Of a stretch of 64,000 bases of DNA, positions 54,284 through 62,883 are shown piece after piece. Source of the stretch: Paenisporosarcina sp. HGH0030 (GTDB taxonomy: Bacteria; Bacillota; Bacilli; Bacillales_A; Planococcaceae); assembly GCF_000411295.1 (NCBI RefSeq), contig NZ_KE150421.1, positions 1,221,645 through 1,285,644 of the forward strand, given 5' to 3'. Numbering within the stretch: position 1 is the first letter of the stretch; each line of letters opens with the position of its first letter. Under the pieces are notes generated by a model that saw only the letters and a program-made list of their open reading frames with translations, had not been told where the DNA came from and did no database searches. Made by a program: the position numbers and the translations under genes.

Positions 54284-54298
54284 CGCTTCTCTTTTTTT
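54251..54298. terminator. Bidirectional terminator inside two convergent gene ends
   Basis: A stem 54261-54291 (AGAGAAGC and CTAGC arms with complement, TTGC loop) is flanked by ten A on the left and seven T on the right. Both the rightward membrane protein gene (ends 54283) and leftward ylaH (ends 54270) stop inside it. Confidence 0.9.
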
Positions 54299-54599
54299 CA
54301 TTATGCAAACGAATTTTATACAAAATTAATATCATTGCGGCGATAACTAATCCTTCTACTATTGGCAGGAAGAAAGCTAAAAAAGTAAGCATGATACATC
54401 CGATTAACAAGAATAAGTAAATCACGATGTTTTGACCAACTCTTAATTTTTTGGCAAATCCTAATTTGTATACTACCGCGGATAGCAAGAAGATGACAAG
54501 GTACAAAGCGTACCCTGCCACATCGTAGTTGGGAAGGATTTCATAAAGGAAACGCGCAACTGGGTACATATTGTCATAGACAAATTGCTGTTCTTCCAA
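54270..54599 (-). CDS. ylaH: YlaH-like membrane protein
   Basis: A 109-residue protein with two or three hydrophobic segments (about residues 26-43, 56-75, 78-94) and the YlaH-type arrangement RVGQNIVIYLFLLIGC. Function unknown. It lies just downstream of typA as in B. subtilis. The C-terminal tail KKRSASAS comes from the terminator hairpin. Confidence 0.82.
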   Translation of the reverse strand: MEEQQFVYDNMYPVARFLYEILPNYDVAGYALYLVIFLLSAVVYKLGFAKKLRVGQNIVIYLFLLIGCIMLTFLAFFLPIVEGLVIAAMILILYKIRLHNEKKRSASAS

Positions 54600-54624
54600 G
54601 ATTTCTCAACCTCTTTCCATACGA

Positions 54625-56472
54625 TTAATTATTTTCTGCCGTTTTAGCTTTTTTCGTTACACGTTCACGTTCGTTTTTATCAAGAACTTTTTTACGTAAA
54701 CGAATTGATTGAGGTGTGATTTCACAGTACTCATCATCGTTTAGGTATTCAAGTGATTCTTCCAACGTCATGATACGTGGTTTTTTACGTGTAGTTGTCG
54801 CTTCTTTGTTTGCAGAACGGATGTTATTGGCAGCTTTCATTTTCGTAATATTAACAGTTAAGTCGTTATCACGAGTATGTTCTCCAACGATCATACCTTC
54901 ATAAATATCAGTACCTGGTTCAACGAAAATTGTACCGCGGTCTTCAATTCCTAGAATTCCGTACTCAGATGCTTGTCCTGTAGCCATTGCAACAAGAACA
55001 CCTTTACTACGTCCACCTACGCGGCCTTTTTGCATTGGTTGGTAGCTATCGAATGTGTGGTTGATGATTCCGTATCCACGAGTTAACGTCATGAATTCAG
55101 TTGTGTAACCAATTAATCCACGAGCAGGAACCATAAAGATCAAGCGTACTTGACCAGAACCATTGTTGACCATATCAAGCATTTCGCCTTTACGTTCACC
55201 CATTGATTCAATAATTGAACCAACATGCTCTTCTGGGACATCAATTTGTACGCGTTCAACCGGCTCACAACGAACACCATCGATAACACGAACGATAACT
55301 TCTGGTTTAGAAACTTGTAATTCGAAACCTTCACGACGCATGTTTTCAATCAGGATTGATAAATGTAATTCCCCACGACCAGATACAACCCATGCATCAG
55401 GAGAGTCAGTTGGATCTACGCGAAGAGATACGTCTGTTTCAAGTTGAGATTGAAGACGCTCATCAATTTTACGAGATGTTACCCATTTACCTTCACGTCC
55501 AGCAAATGGACTGTTGTTCACTAGGAACGTCATTTGAAGAGTTGGCTCATCAATACGTAAAATTGGTAATGCTTCAGGATGCTCAGTAGGACAAACCGTC
55601 TCACCAACGTTAATGTCTTCCATACCAGAAACGGCAATCAGATCACCAGCAGAAGCCTTTTGGATTTCCACACGTTTCAGACCCATGAAACCAAACATTT
55701 TAGTAACACGGAAGTTTTTCATTTTGCCGTCAAGCTTCATTAGTGAAACTTGTTGTCCAACTTCCATCGTTCCACGGAATACACGACCGATACCGATACG
55801 GCCAACATAATCGTTGTAGTCAAGAAGAGATACTTGGAATTGAAGAGGCTCTTCTTTGTTATCTACTGGAGATGGGATGTGTTCGATGATTGCATCATAA
55901 AGTACTTGCATGTTTTCATCTTGCTCTGCAGCAACTGAAGAAAGACTTGCAGTACCGTTCATACCTGATGCGAAAATAACAGGGAATTCCAATTGATCGT
56001 CGTTTGCTTCCAATTCAATGAAAAGTTCAAGAACTTCGTCCACTACTTCTTCAGGACGAGCAAAGTCACGGTCAATTTTGTTTACAACTACGATTGGTTG
56101 CAAGTTTTGTTCCAAAGCTTTTTTCAATACGAAACGAGTTTGTGGCATACAACCTTCATAAGCATCCACAACAAGTAGAACACCGTCTACCATTTTCATG
56201 ATACGTTCAACTTCTCCACCAAAGTCAGCGTGTCCAGGTGTATCAAGAATGTTGATTTTCACATCTTTATATTGAATCGCTGTGTTTTTAGCAAGAATCG
56301 TAATACCGCGTTCGCGCTCGATATCACCTGAATCCATTGCACGCTCGTCCACATGTTCATTTGAACGGAAAGTACCGGATTGTTTTAATAATTGGTCAAC
56401 TAAAGTTGTTTTACCATGGTCAACGTGGGCAATAATTGCAATGTTTCTTAAGTCTTGACGTAAATTAGTCAT
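54625..56472 (-). CDS. typA: Ribosome-associated translational GTPase TypA (BipA)
   Basis: A 615-residue GTPase of the elongation factor family linked to ribosome assembly and stress or cold growth. Motifs: P-loop [15 protein letters not shown] (about residues 15-29), [22 protein letters not shown], then domains II, III/V and the BipA-specific C-terminal domain. It is the ylaG counterpart. Confidence 0.96.
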   Translation of the reverse strand: MTNLRQDLRNIAIIAHVDHGKTTLVDQLLKQSGTFRSNEHVDERAMDSGDIERERGITILAKNTAIQYKDVKINILDTPGHADFGGEVERIMKMVDGVLLVVDAYEGCMPQTRFVLKKALEQNLQPIVVVNKIDRDFARPEEVVDEVLELFIELEANDDQLEFPVIFASGMNGTASLSSVAAEQDENMQVLYDAIIEHIPSPVDNKEEPLQFQVSLLDYNDYVGRIGIGRVFRGTMEVGQQVSLMKLDGKMKNFRVTKMFGFMGLKRVEIQKASAGDLIAVSGMEDINVGETVCPTEHPEALPILRIDEPTLQMTFLVNNSPFAGREGKWVTSRKIDERLQSQLETDVSLRVDPTDSPDAWVVSGRGELHLSILIENMRREGFELQVSKPEVIVRVIDGVRCEPVERVQIDVPEEHVGSIIESMGERKGEMLDMVNNGSGQVRLIFMVPARGLIGYTTEFMTLTRGYGIINHTFDSYQPMQKGRVGGRSKGVLVAMATGQASEYGILGIEDRGTIFVEPGTDIYEGMIVGEHTRDNDLTVNITKMKAANNIRSANKEATTTRKKPRIMTLEESLEYLNDDEYCEITPQSIRLRKKVLDKNERERVTKKAKTAENN

Positions 56473-56513
56473 TGTTTCACTCCATATTCTTTTTTCGAGT
56501 CCTTAACTGTGTT

Positions 56514-56543
56514 ATTATAGCACATGTTGTAACTATTTGTCTG
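56514..56543 (-). promoter_or_regulatory. Sigma-A promoter of typA
   Basis: On the minus strand CAGACA (56538-56543), 18 nt, TATAAT (56514-56519), with TGC before TATAAT as an extended -10. Confidence 0.7.
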
Positions 56544-56587
56544 ATTTAGAATTGTAAGAATATTATCGCTTTTGTGGAGGGTACTTT

Positions 56588-56773
56588 GTGAAAAATATTA
56601 AATGGGTATTTGTACTATATTCCCTATTAGCTTTATTATCGATGTTTGCAATTGGAATATCTGTTGGTTTACGCAGTGTAATCGGTATATTCGCCAGTAT
56701 TGCAATATTGATCTTTGTTATGGGATTCGGTTTTAAAACCAAAAAGAAAATGCGTGACGAAGGTACATTATAA
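56588..56773 (+). CDS. ylaF: YlaF (DUF5325) small membrane protein
   Basis: A 61-residue protein with two hydrophobic segments (residues 6-26 and 30-48) and a basic C terminus (KTKKKMRDEGTL). It matches YlaF by size, layout and its place divergent from typA. The start is a GTG with GTGGAGG upstream. Function unknown. Confidence 0.8.
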   Translation: MKNIKWVFVLYSLLALLSMFAIGISVGLRSVIGIFASIAILIFVMGFGFKTKKKMRDEGTL

Positions 56774-56798
56774 AAACACTACGTTGCAAATAATATTT

Positions 56799-56839
56799 AA
56801 AGGAAGGAAGGAATGGATTTACACCTTTCCTTCCTTTTT
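56799..56839 (+). terminator. Terminator after ylaF
   Basis: AAAGGAAGGAAGG pairs with CCTTTCCTTCCTTT and is followed by T residues. Confidence 0.8.
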
Positions 56840-56888
56840 ATTTGGCTATTTTAAGCAATGCTCCTAAATGCATTTTATTAAATAACCT

Positions 56889-57680
56889 TTATTTAAGCGT
56901 AATATAATTCTCAATTAATGAATCGTGCAAACTTTGTCGTGCAACAATAAATGTATCTTGTCCTAAAAACTTTAACGGTTGTCCTTTTAAATTAGTGGCA
57001 ATCGCGCCAACTTCTTCGGCAATGACAACCCCTCCCGCAACATCCCACGGTGAAAGTCTCATGGACATGTAAGCATCAATACGTCCCGTGGAAACATATG
57101 CAAGTTCCAGCGCTGCAGACCCATATGAACGGATTCCGCGTACATCTTTGACCAATCGTATAAGACCTTCATTGTCAACATGACGATTCGGTACTACCCA
57201 ACTAGCATTCATTCCAATAATTGCTTTGGAAATCGTAGTGGCTTCCAACATTGGAATCGGTTCATCATTTAAATAAGCTCCATGTCCTTTTTGTGCACTG
57301 TATAATTCGTCATGCATGACATCATATATGTAACCGAAAAGTCCGATGCCATCTTTATAAATCCCTAATGATATGGCAAAATTCCGTTGTTGATGAATAA
57401 AATTCATCGTTCCGTCTATAGGATCCAACATCCATACGTAGCCTTCCAATGATTGAAGGGCATCACCGAAACCTTCTTCCCCTAAAATAGAGTGGCCTGC
57501 GTAATCTTTTCGGATATGCTGAATGAAAAATTGTTCGATTTCTTTATCCATATTGGTTACCAAATCATTGGCATCCACTTTAGATTCTATAACCAATTCA
57601 TTGGTCAATGAGTGGCGAATCTTTCTGCCTGCTTCTTTTATTAATGCTTTTGCATAGCGATCGAGTTGTTGAAGTTCCAA
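56889..57680 (-). CDS. suhB: Inositol monophosphatase family protein (YktC/SuhB)
   Basis: Mg-dependent sugar-phosphate phosphatase of 263 residues. Motifs: GEEG (about residue 68), metal motif DPIDGTMNFIHQ (about 86-97) and the C-terminal WDVAGG. The substrate could be inositol phosphate, NADP or a nucleotide phosphate. It corresponds to B. subtilis yktC. Confidence 0.92.
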   Translation of the reverse strand: MELQQLDRYAKALIKEAGRKIRHSLTNELVIESKVDANDLVTNMDKEIEQFFIQHIRKDYAGHSILGEEGFGDALQSLEGYVWMLDPIDGTMNFIHQQRNFAISLGIYKDGIGLFGYIYDVMHDELYSAQKGHGAYLNDEPIPMLEATTISKAIIGMNASWVVPNRHVDNEGLIRLVKDVRGIRSYGSAALELAYVSTGRIDAYMSMRLSPWDVAGGVVIAEEVGAIATNLKGQPLKFLGQDTFIVARQSLHDSLIENYITLK

Positions 57681-57723
57681 TGGATTAGCCGCCTTTCCAA
57701 ATCATTCTCTTTCAATTATAAAC

Positions 57724-57761
57724 AAAAAAAGACCTGATGTCAGAAATAGACGATCAGGTCT
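57724..57761 (-). terminator. Terminator after the ykzI-like gene
   Basis: AGACCTGAT pairs with ATCAGGTC, followed leftward by seven T. Confidence 0.85.
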
Positions 57762-57788
57762 GCTTACGTATAAGGACTGGTTATTTCA

Positions 57789-57986
57789 CTAATGTAAAGC
57801 ATGAAGAGCCTTCAGTTGCTTATGAATTTCGCCAAGCCTTACTTTGCTCTTGTCGATTTCCGCTTGATTTTTTTCTTGCATCGCATCGTACAAAGAGGCA
57901 AGTTCATAGTCAAGCTCTAATTTTAATCCGAGAATCATTTTTTTCTCAACATCCTCTTTACGAATGATGTGGACAACTTGTTTCAT
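57789..57986 (-). CDS. ykzI: Small helical protein, YkzI-like by position
   Basis: A 65-residue charged, probably all-helical protein (IRKEDVEKKMILGLKLELDY, then EIDKSKVRLGEIHKQLK). I do not recognise a domain. It sits between yktB and yktC, where B. subtilis has ykzI of like size, so I use that name on synteny alone. It has an A/G-rich ribosome site (AAGGGG) and its own terminator, which argues for a real gene. Confidence 0.6.
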   Translation of the reverse strand: MKQVVHIIRKEDVEKKMILGLKLELDYELASLYDAMQEKNQAEIDKSKVRLGEIHKQLKALHALH

Positions 57987-58142
57987 GTCTTACACCCCTT
58001 TTCTTTTATCTAAATATTCAGAATGTTTTTTATACAATATGGCACGAAGTTGGTTTTGTCAACTTCAAAAAGCTTACTTACAAGATTTTTTCCCATTTTT
58101 TGATTAAACTAAACATACGAAGTACGAAAGGTGGAAAAAAAG

Positions 58143-58766
58143 ATGAAATATAAGTGGGAAAGTGAAGATTTTGAGGTCTTTCAGATAGAAGGATTAGAAC
58201 ATCGTATGCAAGCTTTAATTGAAAAAGTCCGACCAAAGTTCGAAGCATTCGGTCATACATATGCATCATTCTTTTCAAGTAAAACGGGCGATGAATTCTA
58301 TCCGCATGTCGCTAAACACGCCAGACGATCCGTTAATCCGCCCAAGGATTCATGGGTGGCATTCGCACCATATAAACGCGGTTATAAAGCTCTTCCCCAT
58401 TTTCAAATCGGTTTATGGGGGACGCATGCATTCATTATCTTGGCTGTCATTTATGAAGCACCCGATAAAGTACAAATAGCCGAGAGATTATTGAAAAAGA
58501 AAAGTTTATTTAAAAAACTACCTCAGGACTTTATCATTTCCGGCGACCACATGTCGCCAGAAGCAATACAACTCAAAGGTGCTCATAAAGAACAATTGCC
58601 CTCACTGTTGACGAGGTTGCATGATGTCAAAAAAGCTGAGTTTTTAGTCGGCCGCCATCTGCCTAGCGAAAAGGCAATTGAAATGTCAGCAGAAGAATTT
58701 GCTTCATTTGCAGAAGAAACGTTCGAAGCATTACTACCAATTTATCATGTGATGGTTAAAAAATAA
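58143..58766 (+). CDS. yktB: YktB (DUF1054, UPF0637) protein
   Basis: A 207-residue protein matching the DUF1054 family: FPHVAKHARRSVNPPKDSWVAFAP-type segment (HVAKHARRSVNPPKDSWVAF), KALPHFQIGLWGTHAFIILAV and ISGDHMSPEA. Function unknown. The ATG at 58143 has AAAGGTGG upstream; a GTG four codons earlier lies in that site. Confidence 0.9.
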   Translation: MKYKWESEDFEVFQIEGLEHRMQALIEKVRPKFEAFGHTYASFFSSKTGDEFYPHVAKHARRSVNPPKDSWVAFAPYKRGYKALPHFQIGLWGTHAFIILAVIYEAPDKVQIAERLLKKKSLFKKLPQDFIISGDHMSPEAIQLKGAHKEQLPSLLTRLHDVKKAEFLVGRHLPSEKAIEMSAEEFASFAEETFEALLPIYHVMVKK

Positions 58767-58868
58767 CTTAACATATTTACAAGTGTCCTTATGCGGCTAG
58801 CTCGTATAGATAATAATCAATAGGATGATAGTTTAACAGAGCCTATAATAAATGAGGGAATCGGTTCC

Positions 58869-58900
58869 CTTTCCGCGGACGAACAGACAAGCCTCCTCGG
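58869..58900. repeat. Fragment of the 18-kb palindromic element
   Basis: CTTTCCGCGGACGAA followed by AGCCTCCTCGG matches 18040-18070 of the MITE-like element with a few changes. Terminal inverted repeats are missing, so this is a remnant. The rest of the 211-nt gap between yktB and yktA has no gene. Confidence 0.6.
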
Positions 58901-58963
58901 ACCAACAGGATGTTGGCCACAAAGGCGTTGCGTACGATAAACAACAGAATACTACGAGTAAAT

Positions 58964-58995
58964 AAAGGAACAGGGGATTATTTCCCTGTTCCTTT
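58964..58995 (-). terminator. Terminator overlapping the end of yktA
   Basis: AAAGGAACAGGG pairs with CCCTGTTCCTTT around the yktA stop codon, followed leftward by ATTTA. The left arm in the mRNA encodes the last yktA codons. Confidence 0.65.
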
Positions 58996-59256
58996 TATAA
59001 TTGCGCCTTTAGTTGTCTCTTTCATTTTTTTGATGATTGGATAACAAATATATCCGCTTTCTTTTTCGAATTCTCTAAAGTAGGTTTTCTCTTCTGCCAT
59101 TGAAGGAACCACGTCTTTGAATCGTCTATATTTTTCCATCAATACTTCTCGGTTTACACCTTGTTCATATGCGTATTCTATGACTTCAAAAAATTGAACA
59201 ACGGCAATAATCTCTTCCGTCGACCAATCTTTTGAAAATGGATATGAAAAACTCAT
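58978..59256 (-). CDS. yktA: YktA (UPF0223) protein
   Basis: A 92-residue protein with the UPF0223 pattern: YPFSKDWSTEEIIAVVQFFE, YRRFKDVVPSMAEEKTYFRE, FEKESGYICY. Function unknown. It lies 18 nt after the nitronate monooxygenase-like gene. Confidence 0.9.
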   Translation of the reverse strand: MSFSYPFSKDWSTEEIIAVVQFFEVIEYAYEQGVNREVLMEKYRRFKDVVPSMAEEKTYFREFEKESGYICYPIIKKMKETTKGAIIKGTGK

Positions 59257-59274
59257 GTTTTTTTCACCCTTTCT

Positions 59275-60231
59275 TTAATTCCATTTTACGCGGAAGTCTT
59301 CCGCTTGTGAAATCATTCTAGAAATTAGTTGTTCCACAGATGGGACATCATCAATTAATCCGGCTACTTGTCCAGCCCAACCAAACCCATGTGAAGCATC
59401 ACCTTTATAAATATATTGTTTGTTTGCTTCCCCACTAATATACTCTTTTAAAGCCTCGTAAGTAGGTGTCACAGCTTCGATGTCACGAATTTTTTCCGTC
59501 CACGGATTGATCAATGCGCGTGCAGGAGCGCCTATCGAGCGTTTGATAACAGTCGTGCCAGTTTCAGAACTATTTACTAATGCTTGCTTATAAACGTCTG
59601 AGGCATGTACGCATTCTTTGGTCGCAATGAACCGAGTACCCATTTCGATTCCTTCAGCTCCTAGAGCAAGTGCAGCCATTAAACCTCTACCATCCCCTAT
59701 TCCACCTGAGGCGATGACAGGAATGGACACAGCATCCACAACACGCGGTACAAGAACCATTGTTCCAACGTCATCGCGGCCCAAATGCCCTCCACCTTCC
59801 TGGCCCACAACCATTACAGCATCAGCACCGAGTTCTTCTGCTTTTTGTGCTTGTCTTGTAGCAGCAACTAGCACGAGTTTTTTTATATCGGTTCCTTTTA
59901 GTTGATCAAAAATCGGTGTCGGATTCCCTCCAGTCATTGACACGACAGGTACCTTCTCCTCTATGGCAACTTCAAGCATATGCGAAAACGGTCGTCCCTG
60001 ATCACCAATTGCAAAGTTTACACCGAATGGCTGATCGGTCATTGTTCGTACTTTATGTATTTCTTTTCTAAGTGCCTCTGGTGATTCCAGGCTCATTGCC
60101 GTTATCTGACCAAGGCCGCCAGCATTCGAAACAGCTGCTGCCAAATCTGCATAGGCAAGGTAGGCAAGTCCACCTTGAATGATTGGATATTTAATATGTA
60201 ATAAGTCCGTAATCCGTGTTTGCCAGTTCAT
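59275..60231 (-). CDS. Nitronate monooxygenase / FabK-like flavoprotein
   Basis: A 318-residue FMN-dependent TIM-barrel protein. Motifs: KYPIIQGGLAYLAYADLAAAVSNAGGLGQI at the N terminus (in parts PIIQGG and AVSNAGGLG), GQEGGGHLGRDD, and the phosphate-binding VIASGGIGDGRGLMAALALGAEGIEMGTRF. The family holds both nitronate monooxygenases and enoyl-ACP reductase FabK; the sequence alone does not decide. It probably forms an operon with yktA. Confidence 0.83.
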   Translation of the reverse strand: MNWQTRITDLLHIKYPIIQGGLAYLAYADLAAAVSNAGGLGQITAMSLESPEALRKEIHKVRTMTDQPFGVNFAIGDQGRPFSHMLEVAIEEKVPVVSMTGGNPTPIFDQLKGTDIKKLVLVAATRQAQKAEELGADAVMVVGQEGGGHLGRDDVGTMVLVPRVVDAVSIPVIASGGIGDGRGLMAALALGAEGIEMGTRFIATKECVHASDVYKQALVNSSETGTTVIKRSIGAPARALINPWTEKIRDIEAVTPTYEALKEYISGEANKQYIYKGDASHGFGWAGQVAGLIDDVPSVEQLISRMISQAEDFRVKWN

Positions 60232-60300
60232 TTTTCAATTCCCCCTAAATAATTAATTGTATTATATTCGATTTTATTGTCGAAATTCCTCTAATATTTA

Positions 60301-60329
60301 TGGTCATCTGCAGTTCTAAATGCTATAAT
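60301..60329 (+). promoter_or_regulatory. Sigma-A promoter of speA
   Basis: TGGTCA (60301-60306), 17 nt, TATAAT (60324-60329), with TGC directly before TATAAT (extended -10). It lies 77 nt before the TTG start. Confidence 0.6.
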
Positions 60330-60406
60330 TCACTTGTTTTTCATTTTCAATCGGTGTTCAGGACTTCTTGGATGCTGTCATTAAGAAAGTTGAGGTGTTA
60401 CGACCA

Positions 60407-61876
60407 TTGTCTCAGTTAGAAACCCCTTTATTTGATGCCTTGCTGAAGCATCGCAACCGACATCCTATTCAATTTCACATTCCCGGTCATAAAAAAGGAA
60501 ATGGTGTTGATCCTGCTTTTCGTGAATTCGTAGGCGATAATATTCTTTCCATAGACTTAATTAATATTGCTCCACTTGATGATTTGCATTCACCAAAAGG
60601 TGCGATTAAAAAAGCTCAGGAATTAGCTTCCGAAGCTTTTGGTGCCGACTTTACATTTTTCTCTGTGCAAGGAACCAGTGGTGCCATCATGACGATGATT
60701 TTAAGTGTTGTCGGTCCTGGCGATAAAATTCTGGTACCACGCAATGTTCACAAATCCATCATGTCTGCAATTGTCTTTGCAGGTGCAATTCCAGTATTCA
60801 TCCACCCAGAAGTGGATCCAGAACTTGGCATTTCACACGGAATATCTGCTGAATCGGTTGAAAAAGCTTTGGGTGCTCATCCAGATGCAAAAGCTGTACT
60901 TGTGATCAACCCAACTTATTTCGGCATTGCTGCTGATTTGGCACGCATTGTAGAAATATCCCACAGTCGTAATATTCCGGTATTGGTGGATGAAGCACAT
61001 GGTGTCCACATCCATTTCCATGAATCTTTGCCCGTCTCAGCGATGGCTGCCGGTGCGGATATGGCAGCTACTTCCGTACACAAACTGGGCGGTTCTATGA
61101 CACAAAGCTCAGTCTTGAATGTTCGGGAAGGTTTAGTTTCACCTAAGCGTGTTCAATCCATTTTGTCCATGCTAACTACAACTTCTACATCGTATCCGAT
61201 CTTGGCTTCTCTTGATACTGCTAGACGCCAATTAGCTATTCATGGTCATGACTTATTAACAACGACTATTCGATTGGCAAAAGATACACGAAAGCGAATC
61301 AATCAAATTCCAAACCTACGATGTGTGGGCGAAGAAATTTTGCGCACTTCTGCAACATACGATATGGATCCTACTAAATTATTAATCAGTGTCAAAAATT
61401 TAGGGATTACAGGTCATCAAGCCGAAGAATGGTTGCGAGAGAAAGCAAACATTGAAGTTGAATTATCCGATTTATATAATATACTCTGCATCGTGACGAT
61501 TGCAGATTCCAAAAAAGAAGTGAACTTGCTTGTCAATGCTCTTCAGCGCATGTCCCAATCATTCGAAGATGAAGCTGAAATCGTGGAAGCTTTTGTAACC
61601 ATGCCAGATATTCCACGTTTAGCCATGACGCCTCGAGATGCCTTTTATGCAACAACTGAAGTTGTACCGTTTGCAGAATCTGTAGGACGTATTTCCGCTG
61701 AATTTATTATGGTATATCCACCTGGTATCCCTATTTTCATTCCAGGGGAAATTATTACGGAAGATAATATCGCCTATATTCATATGAATATCGAAGCGGG
61801 CTTACCAGTTCAAGGTCCTGAAGACGACGAATTGAAGTTGATTCGTGTCATTAAAGAACATAAAGCTTTCTATTAA
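60407..61876 (+). CDS. speA: Arginine decarboxylase SpeA (fold type I, PLP)
   Basis: Makes agmatine for polyamine synthesis in B. subtilis. The 489-residue protein begins MSQLETPLFDALLKHRNRHP and has QFHIPGHKKG, the PLP lysine motif ATSVHKLGGSMTQSS, and the C-terminal YPPGIPIFIPGE. I place the start at TTG 60407 because GAGGTG lies 9 nt before it and both the N terminus and the length agree with B. subtilis SpeA (490); 13 further in-frame codons are rejected. Specificity for lysine cannot be excluded. Position next to pdhD and yktA is conserved. Confidence 0.9.
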   Translation: MSQLETPLFDALLKHRNRHPIQFHIPGHKKGNGVDPAFREFVGDNILSIDLINIAPLDDLHSPKGAIKKAQELASEAFGADFTFFSVQGTSGAIMTMILSVVGPGDKILVPRNVHKSIMSAIVFAGAIPVFIHPEVDPELGISHGISAESVEKALGAHPDAKAVLVINPTYFGIAADLARIVEISHSRNIPVLVDEAHGVHIHFHESLPVSAMAAGADMAATSVHKLGGSMTQSSVLNVREGLVSPKRVQSILSMLTTTSTSYPILASLDTARRQLAIHGHDLLTTTIRLAKDTRKRINQIPNLRCVGEEILRTSATYDMDPTKLLISVKNLGITGHQAEEWLREKANIEVELSDLYNILCIVTIADSKKEVNLLVNALQRMSQSFEDEAEIVEAFVTMPDIPRLAMTPRDAFYATTEVVPFAESVGRISAEFIMVYPPGIPIFIPGEIITEDNIAYIHMNIEAGLPVQGPEDDELKLIRVIKEHKAFY

Positions 61877-61882
61877 TGCAAC

Positions 61883-61925
61883 AAGGCTGAGACTCCTCTG
61901 AATAGGAGCGCTCAGCCTTTTCTTA
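61883..61925 (+). terminator. Terminator after speA
   Basis: AAGGCTGAG and CTCCT arms pair with AGGAG and CTCAGCCTT, followed by TTCTT. Confidence 0.85.
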
Positions 61926-61936
61926 ATTGTAGGTCA

Positions 61937-62773
61937 TTATTGCCCTGTTACACCTTGAATTGTCGCAGGATCAATCATGCCGTATCCTTTTGCACGTAAA
62001 CCTTCCACAATCCCACCAAGGGCTTCTGCGGTCCATACTCGGTCGTGCATTAATAAGTTCGCACCGTTCGTCAAATACTCCGTGTTGACCATTATATCTT
62101 TCAAAGCATTGGCATCCTGATATTTTGATTCCCAGTCGTAGCCGTATGTCCAATTCATCAAAAGCATGCCTTGTTCTTTTACCAAAGCTTTACTGAAATC
62201 AGTGTTTGATCCGAATGGGGCCCTGAAGAACTTAGGTTTCTCCCCGATAATAGCTTCGATAGTTTCACTTACTTGCATGATTTCTGCACGCTGTTCTTCT
62301 TCAGTGAGTTTTTTCAAATCTGCATGCGTTTGCGTATGATTTCCAATAGCAAAGCCCATGTTATGTATTTCTTTTAATACCGCTTTCTTTTCATCACTAT
62401 CCAAAAAGTGTCCATTCACAAAGAAAATGGCAGGTGCATTCAAAGATTTCAATGTTTTTGCCATTTCAAGTGAACGCTTGTCTGGTGCGTCATCAATGGT
62501 CAAAAGTACAACTTTGGAAGGCGCATTAGCAATTGGTTTGAACGACCAATTGGCTTCATTCAATGTATAGAGCGGTTTTGCTGGTGCAGTTTCTTCCCCA
62601 GAAACTTCTGCTTCATTTGCTTCATTAACTTCTTCAGTACCTTTATCATCATCAACTTCTTCATCGACTTCCTGTTGTGTCGGCGCTGAGGTAGGTGTCT
62701 TCGTTTCTACGTCACCACATGCTGCCAACATTAATACTAATAAACTCATACTCATTAATTTTGTGTATTTCAT
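61937..62773 (-). CDS. Polysaccharide deacetylase lipoprotein
   Basis: An extracytoplasmic NodB-type deacetylase of 278 residues. It has a lipoprotein signal (LMLAACG, Cys at about residue 19), a disordered acidic linker (about 20-65) and a NodB domain (about 80-265): LTIDDAPD, the metal histidines in GNHTQTHADL, RAPFGS and the C-terminal LLMHDR. Likely substrates are peptidoglycan or a wall polysaccharide. The first metal motif is TIDDAPD, the normal TFDD-like form. It lies between speA and pdhD, where B. subtilis has the lipoprotein gene slp. Confidence 0.9.
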   Translation of the reverse strand: MKYTKLMSMSLLVLMLAACGDVETKTPTSAPTQQEVDEEVDDDKGTEEVNEANEAEVSGEETAPAKPLYTLNEANWSFKPIANAPSKVVLLTIDDAPDKRSLEMAKTLKSLNAPAIFFVNGHFLDSDEKKAVLKEIHNMGFAIGNHTQTHADLKKLTEEEQRAEIMQVSETIEAIIGEKPKFFRAPFGSNTDFSKALVKEQGMLLMNWTYGYDWESKYQDANALKDIMVNTEYLTNGANLLMHDRVWTAEALGGIVEGLRAKGYGMIDPATIQGVTGQ

Positions 62774-62840
62774 GATGTATCACCGTGACCCTTTCAATTG
62801 TAATTTTAGCATGTTTTCCCACTATCTTTCCATAAACGAC

Positions 62841-62872
62841 AAAAAAAGCCGTACAGGTTGCCCTGTACGACT
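62841..62872 (-). terminator. Terminator after pdhD
   Basis: AGTCGTACAGG pairs with CCTGTACGGCT around GCAA, followed leftward by seven T. Confidence 0.92.
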
Positions 62873-62883
62873 CTAGTATTACC

